Assembly: GCA_964639445.1 (NCBI GenBank)
Contig: CAZXDA010000013.1
Coordinates: 1 to 16,607 of the forward strand
DNA length: 16,607 nucleotides
Origin: 2-01-FULL-49-22 sp964639445
GTDB taxonomy: Bacteria > Patescibacteriota > Saccharimonadia > Saccharimonadales > UBA10212
Direction: 5' to 3'
Under the pieces are notes generated by a model. It was not told where the DNA came from. It saw only the letters and a program-made list of their open reading frames with translations, and ran no database searches. Positions 7,002 through 13,275 of this stretch are shown here, one piece after another. The stretch's first letter is position 1. Each line of letters starts with the position of its first letter. The translations under genes and the position numbers were made by a program.

Positions 7002-8222
7002 TTAGCGACTCTGCATGGGGCTTAAAGTTGAAGCTTCAGTTTTTTGCATCTGCAGGGCCTGCTCAGCGGTTAAGCGTGGCAAATTTATATAAAACGTGCT
7101 GCCCTTGCCTAGCTGGCTTTCTACCCAAATGCGGCCGTTGTACATCTCGATTAATTTTTTGCTGATAAAGAGGCCCAAGCCGGTGCCGCCGACTGTGCGG
7201 GTCATAGAATTATCTATCCGGTAAAACTTTTCAAATAAGTGCGGGATGTCTTCTTCCGGGATGCCTATGCCTGTATCTCTGACTTGAATTTGGGCTATGC
7301 CCTGATCACCAGTTAGGGCGACTGTTACGCCGCCTTCGCTAGTATATTTAGTGGCGTTGTCAATCAGATTTTGCAGCACTTCGCGCAAGCGATTTGGGTC
7401 AATATAGGCGTAAAACAGCGGTCTGACTACCCGCCCACCGCTAACATCTTTTTCGGCGCTGAGCATAAATTTGAGCTGCAAGCTTTTCTTCTGAGCGCTA
7501 AAATTGGCATCCTCGACAACTCGCTGCACAATTTCGCCTACCTCTACAACTTTAGGATAGCTGCTTAAGCGCCCGTCTTCTGCTTTAGAGCTAGTCAAAA
7601 GATCAACAAACAACTGGCTAAGATGCTCTGTAGCAGCATGAGCCTTTTCCAGATAGTTGCGAGCCCGTTGATCAATATTGGCGACCTTGGGATTTAGAGA
7701 CAAAGAAAGGTATCCCTCGATTGCGGCAATCGGTGTGCGCATCTCGTGCGAGGCAGTACTAATAAACTCAGACCTTTGTGCCTCTTCCAGTTTTTCGGCA
7801 GTAATGTCTCGGAATACTCCTAAAGCTCCGGTGGCCATTGTCTTAGCATCCTCGACCACCGGCGAAACTATTAAAGAAATTGGCACCAGTTTGCCGCTTC
7901 TGGTACTAAGCAGGCCTTTGCTGTCTCTGATGGTTGAGTGGGTGCGAAGGGCTTGTACAAAGGGGTGTCGCTCTGGTGGGTAGGCTTGTCCGTGATCATC
8001 AGTTATTGGTAAAACGCTGCGAAAATCCAGGCCCACAGCTTCTTCCACTGGCCAGCCCGTGATGGTGGCTGCTGCCGGGCTGAAAAGATGAATAATGCCG
8101 TCATCACCTACCAGCACTACGCCGTCAACAATGGCGCTTAAAAGAAATTCAGTGCTTAACTGAGCAGGTTTAAGCGGCCTTTTGTTTTTTTGCTTCTTAG
8201 AGCCAAACCCTAACATACCCAC
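7002..8222 (-). CDS. PAS-domain sensor histidine kinase
   Basis: Sensor kinase expected to phosphorylate the regulator encoded next. About 406 residues, with no transmembrane segment, so a cytosolic sensor. A PAS domain covers roughly 23-145 (VDGVVLVGDDG to GVFRDIT). The HisKA dimerisation helix carries the phosphorylated histidine in STASHEMRTP (about H159). The HATPase domain has the N box NLIDNATKYT, DTGIGIPEED and GGTGLGLFIS. Three starts are possible: TTG 8225, GTG 8222 and ATG 8216. I chose GTG because a TAAAAT lies 8 nt upstream of it, the spacing seen at other genes here, but ATG 8216 is also reasonable. The ligand of the PAS domain is not predictable. Confidence 0.93.
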   Translation of the reverse strand: MGMLGFGSKKQKNKRPLKPAQLSTEFLLSAIVDGVVLVGDDGIIHLFSPAAATITGWPVEEAVGLDFRSVLPITDDHGQAYPPERHPFVQALRTHSTIRDSKGLLSTRSGKLVPISLIVSPVVEDAKTMATGALGVFRDITAEKLEEAQRSEFISTASHEMRTPIAAIEGYLSLSLNPKVANIDQRARNYLEKAHAATEHLSQLFVDLLTSSKAEDGRLSSYPKVVEVGEIVQRVVEDANFSAQKKSLQLKFMLSAEKDVSGGRVVRPLFYAYIDPNRLREVLQNLIDNATKYTSEGGVTVALTGDQGIAQIQVRDTGIGIPEEDIPHLFEKFYRIDNSMTRTVGGTGLGLFISKKLIEMYNGRIWVESQLGKGSTFYINLPRLTAEQALQMQKTEASTLSPMQSR

Positions 8223-8230
8223 CAATTCTT

Positions 8231-8236
8231 ATTTTA
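8231..8236 (-). promoter_or_regulatory. -10-like element of the kinase operon
   Basis: TAAAAT on the minus strand, 8 nt before GTG 8222 and 14 nt before ATG 8216. No -35 match and no Shine-Dalgarno sequence. Confidence 0.35.
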
Positions 8237-8315
8237 CTGCTCATGCTTAGTCTTATTATCTGTTGTCCAGCGTAAAAATTCAACAGCGCTCACCCCGTCC
8301 TTTGCAAACGCACCA

Positions 8316-8340
8316 CTCATGTGGCGTAGCCGCAGATGAG
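8316..8340. repeat. Interrupted hairpin upstream of the kinase
   Basis: CTCAT (8316-8320) pairs with ATGAG (8336-8340), with an inner GGC/GCC stem (8323-8325 with 8329-8331). It sits in the 288-bp spacer between the polymerase gene and the kinase. Role unknown. Confidence 0.35.
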
Positions 8341-8397
8341 AAATTTTAGGCCCTTTGCCGAGCCCTGATTAGATGTTGTGAAAAGGAGGCGTGCTTG

Positions 8398-8446
8398 GCC
8401 GCGAGGACTGTTTGAATCCGCCTATTTGGCGGATGAGTTCCGCAGC
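8398..8446. repeat. 49-nt palindromic element downstream of the polymerase gene
   Basis: The inner stem is 7 perfect pairs (8416-8422 with 8428-8434, loop TATTT). The outer stem pairs 8398-8409 with 8436-8446, with one bulge and one mismatch. Neither strand has a U tract after it, so it is a poor classical terminator; it resembles a REP-like palindrome or RNA-stabilising stem. The rest of the 8226-8513 spacer holds no gene that I can support. Confidence 0.55.
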
Positions 8447-8513
8447 GAGCCTGTTTTTGACAACAGATACCATCAAGGCAGGATAGTTGGTTCCGAAAAG
8501 AAGGTGTGAGCAT

Positions 8514-9773
8514 TTAGCGGCTGCATAAAAGTTCAAAGTAGCGGGTGGAGCCAAAAGGAATCTTTTGCTTGACGCTGCCTTTGGCCGGTAAGCTGGTGGC
8601 AAAAGTGATAGTGAATTCGCCAAATTGATTGTCGATTTCATCCATAGCTTGGGTCAGCCAGACTTCACGATTGACTTCTTTCAGCAAACTAACTTGGTTA
8701 ATGTCAGAAGGCTGGAGTCCGTAACAAGAAACAGCCATCATACGCACCCAATCATCACGCGGTCGCCGGTTAAATAATAAAGTAGCTCGCCGATAAACCT
8801 CGGAGTTAGAAAAGAAACTGCTCTTAAACATGCGGCGTTCGTACCAGGAATCGCCACTGGCATATAGAAGATAAATATGGATGCCGCGAGCAGCTAAATC
8901 TTTATACCGTAGTTTCATAGCAGTTGTTTCGCACAAATAAGCTAGTCTGGCACGCAAAGTTTCTTCGCTAGGCTGCATATCATCAAGCACAAATTGCCGG
9001 CCAACGGTTTTAACTTGCGAGGTCCAATCATCAACTTCCCAACCGCGCAGGCGCCTATACCAGTCTTCACCGCAAATACTTTTAAAGACATGCTTGCGCA
9101 AAAGATCATCCGGAGCGTCCAGAAACTGCAGCGGCGTGTATATGCCGCAGGCATTCAAACGTGCTTGATTGCGTTCGGCAATGCCAAATAGATCGGTCAG
9201 CTTCAATCCAGAAAGAACTGGCCTGAGATTTTTGTAGGTAATTACATCTAAGCCGTCAGGCTTATGCAGTGAGGCTGCCTGTTTGGCTAAAAAGCGGTTA
9301 GGGGCAATGCCAATATTGCATGTCATCCAACGCCCCACTTCTTCTTTCAAGCGGCGTTTTATCTCGTAGCCGACTACCGTTAGCGGCCGTTTGTTAACTT
9401 GCCGCGTATCACTAAAGTCAATGATCCCCTCGTCAATACTCTTCATGGTTATGTTTGGCGAATAGCTACGCATAATATCAACCAAAATCTGATAGACATA
9501 GTGATATTTGGGCGGATCGGTTTCGACCATAATTAAATCTGGTGCATACACTTTGGCCTCGCGCCAGCCCATACCAACCTTGACACCACGACTCTTAGCC
9601 TCGTAACTGGCTGCCACCACACAGGCATTAGGCGTCTGTCGGTTAGTAACGGCTACGGGTTTACCGCGCAAAAGCGGCCTGGCCTGCTGCTCAACAGTTG
9701 CAAAGCAGGAGTTCAAATCGATGTGCAAAATCTTTGGCGACTCTTTATTGAGCGGCAGGTGCAAATCTGGCAT
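8514..9773 (-). CDS. Y-family DNA polymerase (DinB/UmuC type)
   Basis: Translesion polymerase of the DinB/UmuC/ImuB superfamily, 419 residues. The catalytic palm residues are intact: D19 in HIDLNSCF, and D114-E115 in KSIDEGIIDF, so it should be active, unlike ImuB. The aromatic steric gate is F24. YEAKSRGVKVGM (58-69) and CNIGIAPNRFLAKQAAS (152-168) are family signatures. The little-finger region occupies about 250-395. NQVSLL (359-364) near the C-terminus resembles the sliding-clamp-binding motif QLxLF. The start lies 29 bp inside the upstream 102-aa gene, with no ribosome binding site, so translation is probably coupled. Which subfamily (dinB or umuC) cannot be settled by eye, so I give no symbol. 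Confidence 0.93.
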   Translation of the reverse strand: MPDLHLPLNKESPKILHIDLNSCFATVEQQARPLLRGKPVAVTNRQTPNACVVAASYEAKSRGVKVGMGWREAKVYAPDLIMVETDPPKYHYVYQILVDIMRSYSPNITMKSIDEGIIDFSDTRQVNKRPLTVVGYEIKRRLKEEVGRWMTCNIGIAPNRFLAKQAASLHKPDGLDVITYKNLRPVLSGLKLTDLFGIAERNQARLNACGIYTPLQFLDAPDDLLRKHVFKSICGEDWYRRLRGWEVDDWTSQVKTVGRQFVLDDMQPSEETLRARLAYLCETTAMKLRYKDLAARGIHIYLLYASGDSWYERRMFKSSFFSNSEVYRRATLLFNRRPRDDWVRMMAVSCYGLQPSDINQVSLLKEVNREVWLTQAMDEIDNQFGEFTITFATSLPAKGSVKQKIPFGSTRYFELLCSR

Positions 9774-10053
9774 AGTTTGGTATTGCGCTCATATCTGCTA
9801 TTGATACGAGAGTCCAGGTTAGGTTTTGGGCGTCGAATTCCAAGCGGTAGTCGGCGCTGCCATCGCTCATGTCAAAAACATGAATCATGCGCTGGCCCTT
9901 CTTGGTCGGATGGCGCAGCCCCATTTCCTTAAAAGTTATGCTTTTGCCGTCATATTCTATTCTTTTGGGATAGCACTTGAGCCTTCTGCCGACATTCTTA
10001 AAATAGTAAGCTACCACGCTAACGTCTTTGTTGATTTGGACTACGTTTTCCAT
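9745..10053 (-). CDS. Hypothetical 102-aa protein co-encoded with the Y-family polymerase
   Basis: I do not recognise a family. From ATG 10053 it is MENVVQINKDVSVVAYYFKN onward, with no membrane segment. The run of alternating polar and hydrophobic residues (KRIEYDGKSITFKE, RMIHVFDMSD, YRLEFDAQNLTWTLVSIAD) suggests a small beta-rich fold. The start is chosen on a Shine-Dalgarno-like AAGGGAG about 7 nt upstream; the frame runs on upstream to a TTG at 10125, but that extension lies in the leader hairpin. It overlaps the polymerase gene by 29 bp in a different frame, so the two are one transcription unit and the protein may serve the polymerase (inference). No LexA-type box was recognised upstream. 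Confidence 0.8.
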   Translation of the reverse strand: MENVVQINKDVSVVAYYFKNVGRRLKCYPKRIEYDGKSITFKEMGLRHPTKKGQRMIHVFDMSDGSADYRLEFDAQNLTWTLVSIADMSAIPNYARFAPAAQ

Positions 10054-10058
10054 GATTT

Positions 10059-10065
10059 TCTCCCT
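10059..10065 (-). promoter_or_regulatory. Ribosome binding site deciding the start of the 102-aa gene
   Basis: AAGGGAG on the minus strand, a few bases before ATG 10053. It is one of only two recognisable Shine-Dalgarno sequences in the window, and it supports ATG 10053 over the upstream TTG. Confidence 0.6.
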
Positions 10066-10067
10066 TT

Positions 10068-10101
10068 GCCCGCCTGGACTTTCGTAGAAAGTTTGCGCGG
10101 G
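10068..10101 (-). promoter_or_regulatory. Leader hairpin upstream of the 102-aa gene
   Basis: ACTTTC (10078-10083) pairs with GAAAGT (10087-10092) around a 3-nt loop; outside a symmetric internal loop, CCCGC and GCGGG pair as well. The stem ends only a few bases before the ribosome binding site, so it could affect translation or bind a regulator. No repressor family can be named. Confidence 0.4.
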
Positions 10102-10233
10102 TTCTGCTGAATTTAGGGTTGACAAAAATAATGCCGATTGCCGCTTGATGCGACTCAGCAGACGGATTTACGACCCGCTACCAGCTAAGAATCTATAACC
10201 GTCTTTTATGATTCCCTGACTGGAAGCTAATTG

Positions 10234-10268
10234 TTAGAGCTAACGGCTGTTGGCTATTAGCTGATGGC
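10234..10268 (+). repeat. Degenerate heptanucleotide repeat, 5 units
   Basis: Five consecutive 7-base units: TTAGAGC, TAACGGC, TGTTGGC, TATTAGC, TGATGGC. They share a T first and GC last, pattern TnnnRGC. They lie in the 10126-10374 spacer, which has no gene that I can support. Confidence 0.5.
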
Positions 10269-10282
10269 TTGATTTATAAGTC

Positions 10283-10313
10283 TGTGAGGAGGTCGCCTCC
10301 GGCAACCCTCACA
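10283..10313. repeat. Stable stem-loop between tRNA-Glu and the 102-aa gene
   Basis: TGTGAGG (10283-10289) pairs with CCTCACA (10307-10313), extended by AGG/CCT (10290-10292 with 10296-10298) around a TCG loop. Alternatively GGAGG (10288-10292) pairs with CCTCC (10296-10300). No U tract on either side, so a processing or regulatory stem is as likely as a terminator. Confidence 0.4.
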
Positions 10314-10374
10314 CGGCTAATTTAATTCTATGATAAAAAGCTTCTGCTTGGCAATATAAATCGCTGTGTAAAAA

Positions 10375-10451
10375 TGGTGACCCCTGCGGGATTCGAACCC
10401 GCGATCTTCTGGATGAGAACCAGATATCCTAAACCGCTAGACGAAGGGGCC
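10375..10451 (-). tRNA. tRNA-Glu (anticodon CTC), CCA encoded
   Basis: Complete cloverleaf on the minus strand: acceptor GGCCCCT pairs with AGGGGTC, D arm GTCTAGCGGTTTAGGAT, anticodon loop TTCTCAT giving CTC, T arm GCGGGTTCGAATCCCGC, then discriminator A and an encoded CCA. A run of five T follows and may end transcription. It reads GAG codons. It is a substrate of the GltX encoded about 1.3 kb upstream on the same strand. Confidence 0.96.
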
Positions 10452-10453
10452 TC

Positions 10454-10551
10454 TGATACATTTTACAGTTTTCATTTTACATTTCACATTAATTTATCAT
10501 TGATCAATGACCATTGATAATTTATTGTAAATTGTAAATTGTAAATTGCCC
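10454..10551 (+). repeat. Heptad-phased repeat array with inverted symmetry, 14 units
   Basis: The spacer between the DUF3048 stop and tRNA-Glu divides without gaps into 7-base units: TGATACA, TTTTACA, GTTTTCA, TTTTACA, TTTCACA, TTAATTT, ATCATTG, ATCAATG, ACCATTG, ATAATTT, then ATTGTAA three times and ATTGCCC. The left half is TTTTACA-like and the right half is close to its reverse complement, so the array can fold back on itself. It also holds the -10-like TAAAAT for tRNA-Glu (minus strand, 10460-10465). Confidence 0.75.
10460..10465 (-). promoter_or_regulatory. -10-like element of tRNA-Glu inside the heptad array
   Basis: TAAAAT on the minus strand ends 8 nt before the first base of mature tRNA-Glu. 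It is formed by the junction of two heptad units. No good -35 is present. Confidence 0.4.
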
Positions 10552-10552
10552 G

Positions 10553-11710
10553 TTAGGGCTTATAAGTTACCATGCCAGTATTGGCAACGGCTACAACCCA
10601 CGTTTGGCCGGCATCAAGTTTGATTGGCGCGCCACTAGCATCTGTAAAGCTAAACTGGCTGGTGCGATCGGCCTTGGCCCATGTGCCTTGAGCCACGCCG
10701 CCGTCTTGGAAAATGTAGGCCACGCCGCTACCATAGGTGTTATAAACACTATGCTGGCCATCAGAGGAGATGCTGTACGGCATAACCAAGGCGATAAAAA
10801 CTTTGGGATGAAGCTGCTGGCCAGCGGTATCGGCAGCCGAAGTAGTTACCATGTGAGCGGCTCCGCCCTCGAATCGCAAATAAGCGTTGGTCTTAGCATC
10901 ATAATCGTAATGCGAATTGAAATAGTAGCTGGAAATATTAATATCAATGGACTTGGCAGTAGGGGTTACCAGCGGTTGGTCTTTTTTACGCGGCCAAGGC
11001 GTAAATTTGCTGTTTGTATAACCTTTAGCTTTGTTTAGAGCATCCATTTTCTCAAAGCTGGTATAGACATTGTGCGGTGATGGGCGCGTAGATTGTCGCC
11101 AATAGCTGCCAGCGTTAAAAAATTGGTCTAAGTCCTTGCCGCCGCCCCTGATTTGGGATAAGGCATCCGGGCTGCCGCCTACGTGCGCAATTGAAGCATC
11201 AAAAGAGGTTGCCCAGTCAATATAGTACGGCCTTAGAGAGCGTACCGGCCCGACGTATTGCGGCTGCCCTTCCTGATAGAGTGTCAAAAAGCGGGTGATG
11301 CCGCCTTCGGCAATGGCTTCAAATATCACGCCGGCATCCTGCAAGCCGGACTGTGGTCGGGCGTCTAGGCTGTTTTCTATCATAATGCCGGTAACCGGTC
11401 TTTTGGCTAGTTCAGGTGCTACCTGAACGCCTGTTAGAGGCGAAGCTATGGTGATTGGCGTTGGTTTTGGGCGCTTGGTAATGGCTATGGATGTTTGAGC
11501 AGTCGGCCGGGTGTAATAAAAGAAGCCAATGGCGCCGGCGGCAAATAAAAGCAAAATAAAGCTAATGATCGCAAAGCGCCAGTTGCGGTTAAGATGTAGC
11601 CACCAATTAACCAGCTTTCTAAAGCGCTTTACCCTTGATGCGTTCTTTGTTCCATTAGACACAGCAATGGCTCCGATTTTGCCTGCATTCTTTGGTTTTT
11701 CGTCAAGCAT
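10553..11710 (-). CDS. DUF3048 (YerB-like) membrane-anchored protein
   Basis: 385 residues. A basic cytosolic N-terminus is followed by one transmembrane segment at about 46-65 and a threonine/proline-rich linker (to about 95). The outside part is the DUF3048 domain, recognised from MIENSLDARPQSGLQDAGVI (110-129), GPVRSLRPYYIDWA (154-167) and AHVGGSPDAL (175-184), as in Bacillus YerB. There is no lipobox, so it is anchored by its membrane helix. The biochemical role of this family is not established. The gene starts 32 bp after gltX and could share its transcript; a TAAAAT also lies 11 nt before its ATG. A heptad array begins immediately after its stop. Confidence 0.9.
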   Translation of the reverse strand: MLDEKPKNAGKIGAIAVSNGTKNASRVKRFRKLVNWWLHLNRNWRFAIISFILLLFAAGAIGFFYYTRPTAQTSIAITKRPKPTPITIASPLTGVQVAPELAKRPVTGIMIENSLDARPQSGLQDAGVIFEAIAEGGITRFLTLYQEGQPQYVGPVRSLRPYYIDWATSFDASIAHVGGSPDALSQIRGGGKDLDQFFNAGSYWRQSTRPSPHNVYTSFEKMDALNKAKGYTNSKFTPWPRKKDQPLVTPTAKSIDINISSYYFNSHYDYDAKTNAYLRFEGGAAHMVTTSAADTAGQQLHPKVFIALVMPYSISSDGQHSVYNTYGSGVAYIFQDGGVAQGTWAKADRTSQFSFTDASGAPIKLDAGQTWVVAVANTGMVTYKP

Positions 11711-11742
11711 TTACGGAATTAATTTTATCACACCCCTTATGC

Positions 11743-13242
11743 CTATTTGGCTAAGGCGGCAATTGCTGCACCGAGGCGTTCAAGCGTTCTTTCTTTGCCA
11801 AGCACAGCTAATGTTTCGGCTAGAGCGGGGCTAGCCGGCGCCCAAGTTGTAGCTATGCGGATAAGGCTAAAAAGTACTACCGGCTTTTGATGAGTTTCTT
11901 CCAGTAAAATGTTTAGCTTGGCCGTTAAATCAGCTGCTGAAAAGTTGCTTTGCTCTAATTTATCGACCGCTTTTTTAAGTAGTTCTATCTGCTGCGCACG
12001 ATCAAGCTTATTCAACTGCTTGTTTTCATCTATTAAGGCTAAGTTCGCGGGTAAATCTTCAAAAAATAAATTGGTTAGACCGGCAAGCTCAGCCAGATAT
12101 TTAAGCCTTTCTTGCACTGTTTTTAGCACCGCTTTTTTATAATACCCTGGGTATTTTTTGGCCGATTCTGGCCAGAAACTGTTTTTTGCTTTTTGCTTAT
12201 TGCTTTTTGCTTCCGTGAGCTCATGCAGTTTATCTATAGAAAGCTCACGGATATAGTGCCCATTCATCCAATCCAGCCTCTTTTGGTCAAAAACGGCCGG
12301 ACTGGTATTTAGTCCATCAAGACTGAATTTTTTAATAAGCTCGTCAAGGCTGAATATCTCCTGTTCTGTACCGTCGTTCCAGCCAAGTAGCGCCAAAAAA
12401 TTGATTAAAGCTTCTGGCAGGTAGCCTTTTTGGCGATATTCCAGCACATCTGTATCGCCGGTGCGTTTAGATAATTTTTTGCCATCTGGCCCGTTGATGA
12501 CCGGCAGGTGAATGAATTTTGGCGCCTGCCAGCCAAATACCTGGTATAAAAGCGTGTGTTTGGAGGCTGAGGCCAAAAACTCGTCGCCCCTTAAAACGTG
12601 GCTGATCTTCATTTCATAATCATCAATCACATTGGCAAAGTTATATGTCGGAAAGCCGTCGCCCTTAATTAAGATAAAATCTTCAATGCCTTGCAGGTTG
12701 AGCGGCATTTCACCTCTTAGTTCATCCCGCCAAACCGCATCAACTCTATCCGAAAACTTTTGTTTAATGGCTTCTGTGTCAAGGCGGAGGGGGGCTGATT
12801 TAACGGGCTGATTAGAATTGCGTTTGTCTAAACTGCGCCTATAAATAAAAGGCTGTTTGGCCTCCAGCGCAGCGATTCTAAATTTTTCCAACTCCTCAGG
12901 GCTGGTTGGCGAGTAATAAACCAACCCCTGTTCTAGTAGCTGCTGAGCATATTTTCGATAAAGCCCGCTTTTGTGGCGTTCTGATTGCACATAGTCGATA
13001 TTTTGGTGTTGCCCCTCGCTTATCCAAAAACCCTCGTCTGGTTTTAGGCCCATCCAATCTAAGCCTTCAACTATCTGTTCGACTCCTCTGGGCACAAACC
13101 TCTCGCGGTCAGTATCTTCCAATCTAAGAATAAAAGAGCCACTACTTTGCTTAGCTAGTAGGTAGTTATATAAGGCTGTCCTAACGCCACCAACATGTAA
13201 AAGCCCAGTTGGGGATGGCGCAAAGCGTGTCCTAATAGCCAT
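11743..13242 (-). CDS. gltX: Glutamyl-tRNA synthetase
   Basis: Class I synthetase charging tRNA-Glu, and in genomes without GlnRS often also tRNA-Gln for GatCAB amidation. The 499 residues include the HIGH-type motif in APSPTGLLHVGG (8-19), LRLEDTDRERF (39-49), the HVLRGDEFL region (215-223), KKLSKRTGD (255-263) as KMSKS equivalent, and the C-terminal helical anticodon-binding domain. Residues 345-354 (AKSNKQKAKN) are a lysine-rich, low-complexity insertion encoded by four DNA heptads. The start is ATG 13242, inside a 20-bp palindrome that also contains the TAAAAT -10-like element. No ribosome binding site. The cysteine zinc site of some GluRS proteins is absent. Confidence 0.97.
   Translation of the reverse strand: MAIRTRFAPSPTGLLHVGGVRTALYNYLLAKQSSGSFILRLEDTDRERFVPRGVEQIVEGLDWMGLKPDEGFWISEGQHQNIDYVQSERHKSGLYRKYAQQLLEQGLVYYSPTSPEELEKFRIAALEAKQPFIYRRSLDKRNSNQPVKSAPLRLDTEAIKQKFSDRVDAVWRDELRGEMPLNLQGIEDFILIKGDGFPTYNFANVIDDYEMKISHVLRGDEFLASASKHTLLYQVFGWQAPKFIHLPVINGPDGKKLSKRTGDTDVLEYRQKGYLPEALINFLALLGWNDGTEQEIFSLDELIKKFSLDGLNTSPAVFDQKRLDWMNGHYIRELSIDKLHELTEAKSNKQKAKNSFWPESAKKYPGYYKKAVLKTVQERLKYLAELAGLTNLFFEDLPANLALIDENKQLNKLDRAQQIELLKKAVDKLEQSNFSAADLTAKLNILLEETHQKPVVLFSLIRIATTWAPASPALAETLAVLGKERTLERLGAAIAALAK
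12183..12210 (-). repeat. Heptanucleotide repeat inside gltX, 4 units
   Basis: On the coding strand: GCAAAAA, GCAATAA, GCAAAAA, GCAAAAA in tandem. It encodes the lysine-rich insertion at residues 345-354. Because 7 is not a multiple of 3, gain or loss of one unit would shift the frame of an essential gene, while three units add 7 residues in frame. Confidence 0.7.
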
Positions 13243-13260
13243 AGGTTAATTTTAACCTAT
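13241..13260. promoter_or_regulatory. 20-bp palindrome over the gltX promoter and start codon
   Basis: ATAGGTTAA, two T, TTAACCTAT: arms of 9 perfect bases. On the minus strand it contains the -10-like TAAAAT (13249-13254) and runs into the ATG. It could be an operator, or a hairpin only if transcription begins further upstream. Confidence 0.45.
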
Positions 13261-13275
13261 AACCCTACAACCCTT

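Noticed and set aside
8234..8320. 28-aa minus-strand ORF in front of the kinase
   Set aside because: No ribosome binding site or promoter at its ATG, and an open frame of this length is expected by chance. Kept only as part of the spacer finding.
8391..8486. Small plus-strand gene with AAGGAGG before GTG 8391
   Set aside because: Only one base separates the ribosome binding site from the GTG, the 31-aa product looks unnatural, and the sequence forms the palindrome at 8398-8446.
10054..10125. Upstream TTG start of the 102-aa gene
   Set aside because: It would include the leader hairpin and the Shine-Dalgarno sequence as coding DNA; ATG 10053 has the ribosome binding site.
10119..10147. Plus-strand promoter at TTGACA 10119
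   Set aside because: No -10 hexamer at an acceptable spacing and no plus-strand gene downstream.
10150..10207. tRNA remnant or plus-strand terminator (AGACGG/CCGTCT with TTTT)
   Set aside because: The minus strand has a D-loop-like AGCTGGTAGCGG and an anticodon-like arm, but no T arm; the outer stem is short with a large loop, and no plus-strand transcript is evident.
10454..10551. CRISPR array
   Set aside because: Units are 7 bases long with no spacers, and no cas genes are nearby.
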